DNA from: Glossina fuscipes
Taxonomy: Eukaryota > Arthropoda > Insecta > Diptera > Glossinidae
Assembly (NCBI RefSeq): GCF_014805625.2
Contig: NW_023998415.1
Coordinates: 31,556,983-31,620,982 of the forward strand
Reading direction: 5' to 3'
DNA length: 64,000 bases
Each line of letters begins with the position of its first letter. Positions within the stretch are counted from its first letter, which is position 1. The notes under the pieces were generated by a model. That model was given only the letters and a program-made list of their open reading frames with translations. It was not told the origin of the DNA and did not search any database. Position numbers and translations under genes: made by a program. This document shows, piece by piece, positions 35,371 to 48,500 of the stretch.

Positions 35371-37318
35371 AGGAAAAGGGAAACTATTCATTTGAATATC
35401 ATATTTTGAAAACATTATTAAATTAATTAAACTAATATACATGTTTATATCGTTCTTCTTACATTATTTTACATTAATTACATCCAATTATTTCTTAATT
35501 GTTATTCATTAGGCTATGCTGTACTCGTACTGCTATAACTGCCGTGAAAAAGTTTGCATAAAATTAAGTTAAAAATAACATTCATTACAATTTCAAGCGT
35601 TAACAGGTATTTATTAATAATATATTTATTGAAATTGTTTTATCGCACTTCTTATTAACAATTTCTATAAACAACACTGTAATAATATTTATTTAATTAT
35701 TATTATTCTTTTTTTATTTTTATTTAACTACGACATTTGTGATGATCTCTCAATTAAACAGCGGAGTACTAACCTAAGACCTTCAAAATCATTCAATTAT
35801 TATTATTATTATAATTATGAAATATTCTTTTTTTCTTCATATTTATTATGATGCTTGTCTGAATAAAAGGTTTCATTGTTTCATTATTATTATAGAGTGA
35901 CAAATTTTTTGTTAGTTTTATGCAGCATTAATTTTTGGCGTTGCGATCATAGTCATAAGGAAAAACAATGGAATTTCATGTCATTGATTTTGCTCAAAAA
36001 TATTAAAATAGAACTCGTTACAATTTTGAGTTCGTATCATCAGCTCGAATCGTAAGAGAAAGAAGTTTACTCGATTGACTAAGATTTTGAAAATTTTAAA
36101 AAATTTATCGACAGTCATAAGGGTCTCGCGTTTAGAAACTTATTCATTTCATTATAAAATGGTTTATTTGTAAAAATTAGAAAAAAAAAAAAAAAAAAAA
36201 TTAATATTTCAAAAGAGAGAATTACACATCCATAGGTTCGATCTGCTATTCGGAAGATAAGTAAAACGCAACGCAGAATTTATAGAATATTAAATTTGAC
36301 TTGACTGTAAATTGCTTCCATTTCATCTAAAGGGCATAAAGACAATCCGTTAATAATTTTATTATAATATAATAAGAGTGATGGTCGATTTATGAAATGA
36401 AAAGAGCTGACATTATATTTATTGTACTAAGACGGCAACACCGACAATTTATGGGCTGCCACTGCTTGCCATTATTTACATCAAAATTCCATATGCTTTT
36501 GTTGTGATCACCGTGTTTCATTTTACTCCCTGTTTATTTCACTCCTTCGTTCCCAACTCACACGGGGCTCTTAAACGAATGCTAGAAACGAACACTAGTT
36601 TTGTATTTCATTTAATAGGATTTCAACAAAACATATACATATAAGCTTGTAAGTAAAATGCATCGGGAGCCTGTTGTGGTCTGGAAAGGCCATATAAAAA
36701 TGAACTCGGTTTTTGGGAAGTGCGCTCAATCCCAGAGTGTTTAGAAATTTAGAGTGTATTTTATATTTATGTTTTGACAAGCACAATTTTTCACAATACA
36801 CACCTATGGACATACTTGGTTTTCCTTTTTGAAATATATATTTATTCATTTTTTCCCTTTTCACTTTACTCTGAATGTAAATTTTATGCAGATAATACGA
36901 CAAATTCTATTTTGAGTTGTACATGCTACAAATTCAGCAAAAAAATTTCGCTTTGACTAAATAAACGATTTGTTAAGATAAATTCTGAAAATTCTACGCA
37001 TCTTATGCTATGCGTTCAATAAAAACTTGCCTTTAGTTATTCTTAAATAGCAATAACTAACTCCCGTCTCAATAATTGTGAAAAATATATTGGCATTCAA
37101 AGTGACCGCAGTTAACAAATTATTTAAAAGCTAAACGCGGGCCATTTAACTTAAAAGCCAGGATAATCTATTGGTTAATTAATCTATTGGTAGAGTAGAT
37201 GGAAACTCTAATATTGAAATGCCCCATAAATATCAAGCTAAGACGTTTCGTCATACCGCTAATGCCTTGTGAATCGTAAGTGATAAGATTATTTATGACG
37301 ATCTGGAGTTATCCATAG
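35371..37318. other. Unassigned AT-rich DNA
   Basis: No gene seen. An A tract lies at about 36180-36200. The 102-codon minus frame at 36595-36903 has no known motif. Confidence 0.5.
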
Positions 37319-37328
37319 GTTAAAAATC
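37319..37328 (+). repeat. Target-site duplication of the minus-strand SINE
   Basis: gttaaaaatc, repeated exactly at 37499-37508. Confidence 0.88.
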
Positions 37329-37498
37329 TATTATTATTATTAATTTAGCCATAGAATAAGTTCTAAGACTAAAGACTTAAAGCGCTAGCATCTAAAGCTT
37401 TCGGCTTTTTATTAAAAACTCTACCGCACTTGAGATTTGAACCCACGACCACTGAATTGCTAGCCTAGACTCTTGCCTACTCGGCCACTCAAGCGGAT
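37329..37498 (-). mobile_element. Full-length tRNA-derived SINE, minus strand
   Basis: Read on the minus strand it begins atccgcttgagtggccgag, giving an A-box-like segment (tggccgagtagg) of Ser/Leu-tRNA type. The B box ggttcaaatctc follows at about 37444-37433, then the family body (tgcggtagagtttttaat and so on) and a short (TAA)n tail. It is flanked by 10-bp direct repeats. It has more substitutions than the 25.8-kb copy and a shorter tail, which suggests an older insertion. The B box has A where the 4.4-kb copy has G. Confidence 0.92.
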
Positions 37499-37508
37499 GT
37501 TAAAAATC
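37499..37508 (+). repeat. Target-site duplication of the minus-strand SINE
   Basis: Exact copy of 37319-37328. Confidence 0.88.
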
Positions 37509-37807
37509 GAATCAATCCCTTTCCTTCGCAATAGTTTGTCCCATTGACTACTCACGTAAATCACGTTTGCAATATCTTTTCTAAAGGAATCCAATAAGAT
37601 GACAAGATTGAAACGGCATTATATTCTTTCTAAATTAGTTTTATGAGCTCTCATGAGCTCACATCATTTTTTTTTTTTTATTAATTTAAGCATCATATTT
37701 GTACTGTTATACTGTTCCGATTGGACGACAATAAAATCTGTTATTTTCCTTACCTTCTCATAACGTTTACGTGTTCTTTTTGGATAGATTGTAGTAATGT
37801 ATTATAA

Positions 37808-37834
37808 TAAAAAATAAATAAATAAATAAATAAA
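37808..37834. repeat. (AAAT)n microsatellite
   Basis: Tetranucleotide run upstream of the possible copia gag fragment; a similar run lies just after it (about 38447-38473). Confidence 0.85.
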
Positions 37835-38024
37835 CGAGTAAATAAGATTGTAAATTTTGTTCTGCTACCAAATTACTTTGAACAGATTGCGGGCGCAGGA
37901 GTTCTTGCCGGGGAGAAAACAGAACATGTCCTGAAAAGAATAGCGATGTGATGTGTGCAAGATGAGTAAAATACAACTCTGGTTTTGTGCGTACACGCAG
38001 TGAAATGAATTGTTGCGAAATGAA

Positions 38025-38465
38025 ATGGAAAAAAAAAGCAAAAATGGGTTCACAAACAATGGGTTCAGCGTTGAGGAGTTGGATGGCAGAAATTACGGGC
38101 TTCATTGGCCTTCAAATGCCAAATGGAAATGGAAATTTTGCCCAATAAGTTACCAATCGACAAATAAGGTATTGATGATTTTAAAAGAGATTCATACACT
38201 AACTGCAGGGGTTGACCAGGACCCAAAAAAAAAAAAAATGCATACTTTATCTAATGCATTATTAACTTGCAAAGAGGTCCGCTGTGCAGGAGAACTGAGT
38301 CTCCGCAACGCGTTTGAAAGTTTAGTAATTGAATTGGACAATTCTAGTGACGGTGCGGCTAATCCAAATACGGTAAAAACGAAATTAATCGAAGAAGGAC
38401 AACATTTCAAAACGGAAGCATGCAGACCACATGAGTTAATAAAATATAAATATATAAATAAATAA
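38025..38465 (+). pseudogene. Possible copia-type gag fragment
   Basis: A 146-codon open frame from the ATG at 38025. Near residues 14-22 it has FSVEELDGRNY, which resembles the L-x-G-x-NY-x-x-W start of copia gag. Near residues 100-128 it has AFESLVIELDN followed by TVKTKLIEEG, which fits the LPxxFxxLVxxLxx...VKxxLxEEE end of that gag domain. The central part does not align well and is shorter than expected, and no zinc knuckle follows; the frame ends in an (AAAT)n run. An A13 tract interrupts it at about 38225-38237. I read it as a shortened relic whose frame happens to stay open. It could instead be an unrelated unknown gene. Confidence 0.42.
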
Positions 38466-38473
38466 ATAAATAA

Positions 38474-41131
38474 TCGATTGAAAAACAAATTTCATGCATG
38501 TAAATAATACAATTAAGTGTTCGAATGTAACAGTGCTACAATTGTGGTAGGGGTCAGCAAAAAACCAGTACTTGTTCGATTGTTTACAGCAATAAATACG
38601 ATATTGTTTTCAAATATTTGCTGTGTCGATATCCTGCCATTATCTCAAATCGTATATGTTGTAATCGGAACATGTTCGAAGTTAGGCAAGAAGCGGAACG
38701 ATGTTGCAAAAATCCGATCGACAAAATACACGCGAAACAAAAATATTAATATTCGCTATCTACTACGCTAGAGACATCTATAAAGGAAGTGAAATTAAAT
38801 TAACATACACACGCAGCATCCGTGGCATGGTTACTGACGCGTTTACAAAAAAACCTACTAACACATAGGTTTATGAATTTGTTAAATTTATCTTAGATTA
38901 ATTAATTTATATGTATATGTTCGTTGAGGAGAAGCGTAGCTTTGTAAACACTTTTTGCGACAAATATAACATTCCAGTATACGAAAGTAGTTCGCTAGTT
39001 TCTGTTTTAAAATACTTGTCTTTTCTCTCAATGTTAATTTTAAACATAAATTACATCAAAAAAAAAAATAAATAAATAAATAAATTTTGTAAGGCTTGTT
39101 TTGCTACCACGAAATAAAAACGCTTCCAACATAATAAAAAATGGATTGGAAAAGTTTTGAATATATTAAGATGTCAAAAACTTAATTTCAATTTCGCAGT
39201 GTAATATAAACGAAAGAAATCGAATAAATTAAGACGGAAAAGAAAGAATTGCTTAAGAAATAAAAAAAAAAAAAAACAAAAAAAATTTCTAATAATTACT
39301 AAAAAGAAAAAATAAAAACAACGACTAGTTTATAAATGCTGAAAAACAAACAAAAGTAAAATAAAAAAAGCTAAAGGTGAATACCCGCAATACAACGCAA
39401 AAATTTTTTCTTTTAAATATATTTTATGGTTTTATTTATTTATTTATTTAATTTTATTTTTTTTTTTTTTTGCCTTTTTTGACTTTCACAAGAGCAAAGG
39501 TTGTTTGGAAGGTAGATATAAATAGAATATAGTTTAAATTTTAATTAGATAAAGTTTTATTTATAATATTTTTCAGAAAAACTATTAACTATTTTTTATA
39601 TTATTCAATAGATATCTGAAATGTTTTACTTAAGCGCAGATAAAGAATATATCTGGCATATAGTATGCATTAGATAAGCAAAACAAGCAAGCCGCGTTTG
39701 ATTTTTGTTAAGCAGGAGTGTAAAACTTCTCCAAATCATTTCTATGCTCCTTTTTAAATAATAAATGGACACTTTTTTCGGAAGTAATCCTAAGGAAATT
39801 TAAAAAAAAAAATGCCCAAAGTACATATTGCATAATAAAATTTATATGTAATAAAAAATGAAGTTAGTTTCGCTTTTGGCTACAAAGTCAGACATACCTT
39901 TAAGTTAAGTAAACACGTGCATTGATATAATAATGAATTGATACATAGACGGACCTCTAGATCGATTAGATATCAAATCAGGAAAGTGACAGTAAACAGG
40001 CGAAATGTCGACATATAACTAAACTGGCATCCTGCCGGATAGGCAAACCGACAGAGAGGTAGCCAAACATTTCGAAAGAGCGCCAAACGGATGGACGATC
40101 TGCGATTTTGTTTGCAACTCGTTCGATCTGCCGATAGATCCATTTGTTCGATCTTCGATTTAAAATATATAGAAATTCAATAGCTTAGCACCGGGTTTGT
40201 AGAATAATTTAGCATTGGACAATTAATAAGAGAAGTTCATCACCCGTTTAGCACGAAAACCTTAAAAAAAACTAATAACTTGTAAAAATGATGCCAATGA
40301 TTTACATAATCTACATCACATATATAAGCAAACACAAAACAACAATTTCAAGCAATATTCTTCTATTATCTATCTTTCTGTTTAAAGCGATGGTCTTACA
40401 AATTATGTGCGACTCAAATCAATTAAAATTTCCGCGACTTTTTTTTTTTTTCCCGCAATAATCCAATTAAAATATTTTACATCATTATAAAAGAGTATGT
40501 AGTGTTATTGTTTAATTTTTCAAAATTGGACTTTGATCCAGTTAAGAGAGTGTGACAGAAAGACGCGAAAAATAATAATAGTAATAGCAATTTTTAAAAT
40601 GTCATTATTGTTAAAGTATTTAGGGTCCCCTGCCGTCTGTAATCAATAAAGAGGTCATAAAGCTCAGCGCTATATTTTTACAAAGTTAATAAAAATACAT
40701 AACAAGTAAGGCGATTGAGCTTGCTTTGGAACGAATACGGAATACCCATCACTTTAGGAAACTTTCAGTTCTTTCGACTGCTATACATTCTAAATTATAA
40801 AATGTTGTTAAACAATTTACCAAAGATGGCCCTCTTTGGTCTTTGGCTTTTTGTGATGTCGTTTGAGTGGAATGCATCATAAAATCTCATAGTCCTATAA
40901 TTGTTGTGTTTTGTTAAGAGATGATTATGGGAAACTGTCTTAACTAAATGAACTCAACATATCGGTACGTATTTACAAATTATATCATTCATCCATGAAT
41001 CAACGTTACAAGTGTAAGAAAGAAATTAATGTACTTCTCTCCTCTGATGGGATATAATAAAATTGTGTTATAAACAATTGTAAATCATTTGTGCGGATAC
41101 ATAAGCAATATGTGGGCAATATACAGTTTGC

Positions 41132-41165
<34 letters not shown>

Positions 41166-42370
41166 CTGTGTGTGTGTGTGTGCATGCGTGTGTGTGTGTG
41201 TGTGTGGCTTGTACGCGTAAATAGTTGTGCAGAGAGATAATTTGAAAATTACGTATAAAGAAATAGATAAGAATAAAAAACAAAAGCAAAAACAATTCTC
41301 TTAAGTATAGAAAGACAATAAATAACTTAACTATATTAAGCTTGGCGATGAAAAGTTCTTGTTTAAGAAAATTTTTCGAATATTTCAGCTTTCAACTACA
41401 AATAACCATCAACGGCTTGGCATCCCTCGTAAAGAAGGAATGTATGCCATCTTATGTCTAAAGTAAATTAATTCCACTAATAGAAATCCAATAAAATTTT
41501 GTTAATTTTTACAAAAACATAAGCATTAGGTAGTATACGCGTTTGTTTGTAAACAGAAACTTATTATTATTATCTAGTAATTTGTTGTCTTAATTATCTT
41601 ATTTGATATTGCTGCAGGTATTTCATGGCCCGAGCTTGTTTATATCAAGCAGTTATATGTATATATATAGAGCATCGTTTTATCATATTTGATTTTATGG
41701 AGAAGTTCGCAGTTTAACTTCAATTGTGTCCTTTGGACAGTTGGTGATGGATAAGTAAATAAGCCGGCTTGATGTAATATCTCACGCTAAATCTTTGAAT
41801 AATGTTTCTGGATACTATAGGTGGACTGATCAAACCACTGTAAACTAGATTACTTGGCAGTGGCTATAAAAATGTGTATGTGTGTGTGTGTGCCTATAAA
41901 AAATTGTTGTATCCCTAAGTTAATCTAGTCCCTACATACCGTAAAAAAAATGTCGGGAAACTTTTAATATGGAAAATGAAATTATTTGATCTAAGATATT
42001 TTCTTCCCTTTGGCGGCGAACATATGGTATTATTTCAGTATGTTCTTTATAAGTTGATTACAATAATGCAGGCAACATACTTAGCTTGTGCGAAATGGTT
42101 AAAAAGTTTCATTAAAAGGAGCTCGACTTTGTTCATGCAAGTTTTGCTGAAGTAAAATAAGTAAATGAAAAGTGAACGTTAAAGCGTACGCGACCCATCG
42201 ATTATTTAGAGTAAGTTTTGAATTAAAAAAGTATAAAAATTTGTAATTAATTGCATGCTGAGAAAGAAGTAAAAAGAGGAAAGGAAAAACAAGAAAATGG
42301 AACTCGAACAACACTTGCTTGCATGCATACATATTCATTTGCAATTTTTCAGTTAATATTTCTCAGTTAA
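38474..42370. other. Unassigned AT-rich DNA
   Basis: No gene seen. It includes a tail-like A run plus (AAAT)n at 39057-39085, A tracts at about 39260-39285, and the compound (TA)n-(GT)n microsatellite at 41134-41206. Confidence 0.5.
41134..41206. repeat. Compound (TA)n-(GT)n microsatellite
   Basis: (TA)n at 41134-41163 is followed by (GT)n at 41167-41206, with one tgcatgcg interruption. Confidence 0.95.
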
Positions 42371-42372
42371 TA

Positions 42373-42949
42373 TTAGGTGTGTGCAAAAGTTTTCATCAGC
42401 TACATCCACAGGTAAAAATCCAAAGATAAAGAAATGGGAAATCCGATGGCTTTCATCTTCCTCTACATATAATAATAAATTTCCTTTTAATATTGTTGCG
42501 CTCAAAATTCTTCCTCTTCCATATGTATAACTTTTGTTGCTACCGAAGCATAACCAAAGACGTTTAGAGGCTCATGGCGATGCTGCTCCATCATATTACA
42601 ATTGTCGATTTTGGGTTCAACGGTTTAAAAGTGGCGACACGAACTGGCTGAAAGTGACATTTTTTGGCCGCTTGTCCAGAATACGCTGTTGCAGGTCGAA
42701 AGAGAAGTTCTACAACATGCAGCGTACTCATCAGACATGGCGTTTGCTGCTTACCACATGTTCAGATCGGTGCAGCAGGACTTGGCTGGTCCGCAGAGTT
42801 GAAGGAATGCGAAAATGCGATCGATTGGTGGATCGCTACCAAACCAATATAAGTTCGTTCAACATGCCATCACCATGTTGCCAAAATGTTATGGAAATAA
42901 ATGGCTTTTTCAAGTGATTCAAATGATTACAATTTTTACAAATACCTTA
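42373..42949 (+). mobile_element. Internally deleted mariner of a second lineage
   Basis: The left end starts TTAGGTGTGTGCAAAAG right after a TA (42371-42372). The right end (42932-42949), read on the minus strand, starts TAAGGTATTTGTAAAAA and is followed by TA (42950-42951). The ends match at about 19 of 27 positions. Inside, one frame gives a helix-turn-helix piece (APSYYNCRFWVQRFKSGD, about 42588-42641). After a deletion, another frame reads YSSDMAFAAYHMFRSVQQ (about 42726-42779), the block of the third catalytic residue with Asp replaced. ENAIDWWIATKP and AITMLPKC, the C-terminal motifs, follow in shifted frames. At 577 bp it is under half of a full mariner. Its ends and motifs differ from the 21-kb element. 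Confidence 0.8.
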
Positions 42950-42951
42950 TA

Positions 42952-45059
42952 TAAAATGTGCAAGAATTGTAATAACATACGTTAAGTTAATCAGATTTTT
43001 TATGACTTAATTGATGATTGCTTTTTACTGTTTTACTAAATTAAATAAAATATTTATGAAAAAGATGAAATTTCATTCACTCGAGGCAGTCCTTTAGTAG
43101 CGCCACGTCCATCTATCTGTTCGTAAAATCTGTTAAAATCGCAGGAGCTGAGTTAAAACCTAATTCCTCTCAATCAAATTTGAATACGTGCTTTAGCTTT
43201 CAAATATGACAATAATAGTGAAAAGGGTGGAATAAGGAAAAACAAAAAACTAATGAATAAATAAAATTAGAAGAATTCCCGCCACTCTTTTTTCAAACAA
43301 TTTCAAAGAAAGAAAATAAAAAGAAACCTCGATACTCTATAACACTCAACGGGCGTAGCTAATATTTTCTATGCTGTTGGATATATGTGAAACATATTAT
43401 GGCTATACCTATAATAATTTATGTTTAAAAAAGTAAATTGTTTGTCTTTGGAAGCAGAGATGTTCGCACTCTACGTTGCATAATGGGCGTGACCTTCGAT
43501 TGATTTGGTTTATTTTAAATGCCAGCCGGTCGGCAGTAAACTCCAAAGTTTACGAAAAATTTCAAGACCGGGAGAATATTTGCAAATGTCCTTTGCAATG
43601 AATGATGAATAAACGGATGGACAGATGGACATCGAATTTAATATTCATCAATAATGTATATCTCTTAAAAGGATTTCTCCGGCTTCCTCCTTCTCGATCT
43701 TGAAAGCGTTTTGACAAAGTGAACATACCCTTCAAATTTGGCTGAGTGTACATAAAGACGACAATCTTGGAGAAACGTGCAATGTGTACGATTGAAGTGA
43801 GATTATAGGAATTGCTTGCAATGTTCCAATGCATGCGCCGAAATATGAAGCTAAATACACGATCTAGACGGATAGACGGAATAAGCTTAACTCGATTCCA
43901 AAATTTAACGCTCTTCGAAAATGTATATAGTTTAGGGGATCTGTAAAACTTGTTTTTGTCAGTTGTTAACGTTTCGAAAAGATGAAAACTCTTTCCGAGA
44001 GTAATAAAATTCAAAGTTTATCTACCTTAAAAACCTGTTAAAGTATTGATAAGTCAAGCACTGCTTATGGCACTGCTTTTCATGGGCATCTTTTACATAG
44101 GGTGGAAATCAAAAAACGGATATATATGATCCAAATTTCTATGTGAAGTTACTATTATGGACTAATTTTCATCATAAAATACTACAAATTACACATTTTG
44201 GCCGATATAGAATTGCTTGGCGATTTTGGTTGAGCGATATGTAAGATTTCAATTTATAGGGTTCGACGTTGGGCCAAAGCAACTCGGCGTACTTAATTTT
44301 GTTAAAATATGTGCAAAATTTTGGGCGCAACAATAGATGGGCAGACATCAGAGCGTCAGACAAATGCACAGAGAAGCTTAGATGGGTACAGAAAATAATT
44401 CTGAAGCGATCGATATAATAAAAGCTGTCTCTATTTTAAATTTCTTCCAATGTCACAGCTTTGTATGTATATTCTATATTAGCAGTGACGTAGGCTAAAA
44501 ACGCGTCCTTTTGTAGATTTATAAGAAGAAATTATACTTTATCTTCCCTAACGTTAAACTTTTGTAAACAATCTAAACAATTTTTTGAAAATTTAAGTTT
44601 GTCTAATACACCCTTATAAACCGCTTATATAATTAACAATAGTATTTAAAATGTAAGAGACTGCAAAGCCTTATAACTACAGTCTTAGGTTTATTATGGA
44701 AATAAATAAAAAAGTAAATAAGACGCTTGTACAATACACAATTACAGTGTTTAAAATTAAAGTTTAAAGTTTTTCAATTCCAAAATCGGATCTTTTCCAC
44801 ATATGTGTACAAGAATCTCTCGTTAAAGATATTTGCAATTTCTCTCGGCCATAGCGCATAGGTTTTCAACAAATAAGTTTTATCATTTATTTCTTTACTC
44901 TTGTCAAAAATGCACTCCTGAATTTTTTGCATACCTACAATGACCACACGTTTGTAAAACCAAATTAAGAACGCCTTTGCATTCCTCGCTTTTTGCTCGC
45001 TGCTCATAAGCAACAAGAGAGAGATGCACGATATAAATTTGCAGAAAATTATTATTAAC

Positions 45060-45089
<30 letters not shown>
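42952..45089. other. Unassigned DNA with weak (GTCY)n traces
   Basis: Minus-strand (GTCY)-like segments at about 43613-43631 and 43866-43880 hint at eroded repeat copies. The 150-codon minus frame at 43562-44014 crosses these and has no protein motif I recognise. A 29-base A tract lies at 45060-45088. Confidence 0.4.
45060..45088. repeat. Poly(A) tract, 29 bases
   Basis: Uninterrupted A run next to the repeat end that follows. The related copy at 55.7 kb has an A tract at the same place. Confidence 0.95.
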
Positions 45090-45090
<1 letters not shown>

Positions 45091-45236
45091 AATAGACAAA
45101 ATCAGACATGTTCGCCGAATGTTATGGAATATGCGAATTTATTTATTTTCAATTTTTTCAATCTCTCATTGGGTAACGCCGATGAGCAGGAAGAGGATTC
45201 GGTGGTAACCGAATATAATTTTCTTACTTGTTTCAT
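45090..45236 (+). mobile_element. 3' end of a (GTCY)n repeat
   Basis: The segment from the A tract through a gaatatgcgaatttattt piece, a gtaacgccgatg piece and the hairpin at 45198-45213 to tataattttcttacttg aligns with 55720-55856. The stem is TTCGGT/ACCGAA with loop GGTA. The 5' part is missing. Confidence 0.65.
45198..45213 (+). other. 3'-terminal hairpin of the (GTCY)n repeat
   Basis: Perfect 6-bp stem, with a four-base loop different from the 4.35-kb copy. Confidence 0.7.
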
Positions 45237-45439
45237 TTTCGTTTCCAGTAATGATTTCTTTAGAAAGACAAACTGGTCATAGTTGGCAACAATGATTTAC
45301 TTTATTGACTCGCTATCCGTGCAAAATGGATATCCAATGTATCAATGTATACAATAAATGTACACACATTTGCCAAGTAACACAAGTACCTACCATAACA
45401 ATTGAATATGCTTTGCTAAGGATTTGTATGAAAATGTGT

Positions 45440-45530
45440 CACGGAGATTTCGAGGTATTCATATATTCCGGATTGACGAGAATAGCAAAACCGACCTTTA
45501 TATGTCTGTCCGTCCGCACTATACTAAACT
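45440..45530 (+). mobile_element. Possible (GTCY)n repeat fragment
   Basis: A tatgtctgtccgtccgc segment at about 45501-45517 after an AT-rich leader. Too short for a firm call. Confidence 0.3.
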
Positions 45531-48500
45531 GTATTTATAAGAATAAAATTGATTTGAAAAATTTGCTTACCACGAACTACTATTAAAAAACTCACAATTC
45601 CTTTTCTTTTTTAATGTTGCATTTCAAATTGTACCGAATTTAATTTAGAATTTTTGTGTTCTTAATAGCTTCCTTATGTTCAGTTCAAAACAGCAGTTAA
45701 ATCATCTTAATTATCGGAAACTTACTTAAGTGCGTATTAGTTCTTTTTATACTTTTCTTTTAATTGTGTGTGTGTGTGTGTGTGTCTGTTTGTGTGTTGT
45801 AAACATTTTCTAAACTATTCAAGGACGCACATTTTTTCTTAATGTAGTAAAAAGTCGCTTTTCTTGCATCTATGAATTATTAATAATTTACGTATAGCGG
45901 AAAATGTGAAAAGTACAAAAGCTTTTCATCACAATCCTGACACGCCTATATATAAGTAAAAAAAGCTATTAAATTAATTGGTTGGGCGCAAAAGTCGCAA
46001 GACTACAAATAAAACAAAAATTTCTTCAAAATTCAAACTTAAAAGCTTAGGCGCGTCCTTCTCGAAATTGTCGATCAGTAATTACTAAAATATTATCATT
46101 GTTCACAATTTTTAACAGCAGCTTTAAGATAACATTCTTTCGATAATTTTTTTAAATAAATTTTTGCCGCTTTTTAAATCATTATTTTCCGATAAATCCG
46201 CGTCATTTTTCTCAAATTTCGTAAACCACTGAAATCTTGTAAAGCTTATGCACTTCTAAGAAACTCTTAAGGTTCTTTTCTGTCTCTCGATATTCTTAAA
46301 GTCCCAACACTCGACCACTGCAGATATTTAGGTTTATTGTCGATATTGATAGTTTATTATGCGTCTTAATAATTTGACCTTCGGACATTTTCCAAATTCA
46401 GTTTTCATCATCCGTAGCATTTCAACGGCATAATTCTATGGAATTATGTATGAAAAAGAAAAAAAAAATGTATTTTATTATTTGGGAGAGAATTTGACTT
46501 CTCTAAAGACTTTACAAAAACTATCTTTTGTAAAATTTTCGATATAATTTCTTTTGGCGCGTAAAGTTTAAAGGTAACAGATTCTCGGGAAACGATAACA
46601 ACGATTTATCCAATACCCTAATGGATCGAATTCGATTTAATCATCATTTGGCATACGTTTCTCAATTTTTCGATGAATGAGTTATGCATATATTGGAATA
46701 GCTTGCGATTAGACTAAGCAAACAATTCGGTATTTGTTTTACGCGAAAAGTTCTGTTTGTGCTTTTTTACTAAAAAATGTTATCAGCAGTCAACCGGACA
46801 TGTGTTAGTGTTACAATTGAAAAGCAAGTACAACAAAACAGTGTACATGAAAGTAGAAACATTTGCTTGAAATGCCGACAATATTAGTCACACTTAATGC
46901 AAACTCAAAGTCTACACTACTGATACCAACTAAGGCGAAGAAGAAACTTAGAAAAATAATATCGCTGAGGTCGATTCTATAAATACTGACGATTTTAAAA
47001 CGCAAATACTTTTTGATAAATTACTAATTAAGTAAATCTTTCACCGACTCATTCACTAGACAAATTTCATTTATCTAATTGTCCATTTTCTGGTATATCT
47101 AGAAGACAGTAATCTTGTTTCGGGAGGGGTTTGTTTGCTCTTTTCGCCAATGCTTTAATTTCCATAGCAATTAAGTCTGGATCAAATTAGATCTTTGACA
47201 TTTTGGCCGACAATATATATATATAGAGAAATTCACCTTATAACTTTTACAACAACAATAGACCAATTATATAAACCAATTGAAAAAAAATCCGAGAAAA
47301 GGAAACAAAAAAAAAATAAAATAATAATAATAATAAAATTCTTGCTGATTATAATACGATCGTTACTACGCAAATATTATATAACGATCGATAACTACAG
47401 AGTCTTACGTAATCGAGGATATATTAGCAGAATGTCGTAGAATGTCGCAAAATGTGTTTGCGATATAGGTAGACGTTGCAAGCGGGATAAGACAATCGAT
47501 AGGTTCCCTTCGTTCGCTAGTAGTTAGTTATATCAATATCAATAGCAAGAGTTATTGCAAATTTTCTACTTTAAAAAAAGAACGCTTGAAATTCTTTTAC
47601 TGCAAACAGAAATTCTTGAGTAAATTGCAAGGCACTTGATAAAGAAATAAGAGAGAAAATATTTATGACTTCACTCTATTTTCGCTGCTATGGAATTTTA
47701 AAATGCTGAGTAATTAGTTAAGGTATTTGAAATATTTAAAGTGGTAAACATTTATTCCATATGATACAAAGTGAGTGTTTTCCATTATACCGTTTTTTTT
47801 TTTAAACATGTACGCGCAGTTAAGACATTGAGGCATATTAATTTATTTCTTTCGTGTGTAACATCTAGTTATGATCTATATAGGCTTTAATATATAAAAA
47901 AAATAAATAAATAAAAAAAAAAAACGATTTAGGTGTATATGGACCTGCTTAACATTGAAAACCGATTCTTAGAGGATCACACTGTAGCGGTCTCTGCTTT
48001 GGATTATGTTTTCATCACTTTATTTAAAGGCTTAGGTATAGTCTTTTGAGTGCTGTTTTATGCTGAGTGACACGCACTTTTAATTTCTCGACATGTGAAA
48101 ATCAACTCAGCATAAATTCTTAAAATGTATTGTTTGCTTTATACTCAGCTCAGTAAATTCATAAACACAAATAACTGAAAGTTTACCGAGCATCCTGTGA
48201 ACAAATCCGCTTATCTGAAATATTAACTGTCGTAGACAAAAAATTTTGGTGGATTTACTGCTAGCTAACGATTCTTCCTAATATGATTTGAACTTGGAAA
48301 TTTACAAAAGGTCTTGACTGCTTAAAAATGCAAGTCGATATGACATATTTGCAGCGCGTGAATCTTAATTTTTTGCTAAGGAAGATAAGCTTTGCTCTTA
48401 TCGCGAAATAATTCTCAACAAAGTTTTGTCGGACTTAACCATTCACCAAGTACGAAAACTTTGAACAGATATAATTTATATGATGAATATATTTTTCTAC

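Noticed and set aside
40030..40110. Further (GTCY)-like segment on the minus strand
   Set aside because: The tetranucleotide pattern is too broken and no other landmark of the repeat family is nearby.
43562..44014. 150-codon minus-strand frame
   Set aside because: It overlaps eroded (GTCY)-like segments, shows no domain, and is best seen as a frame left open by chance in repeat-derived DNA.
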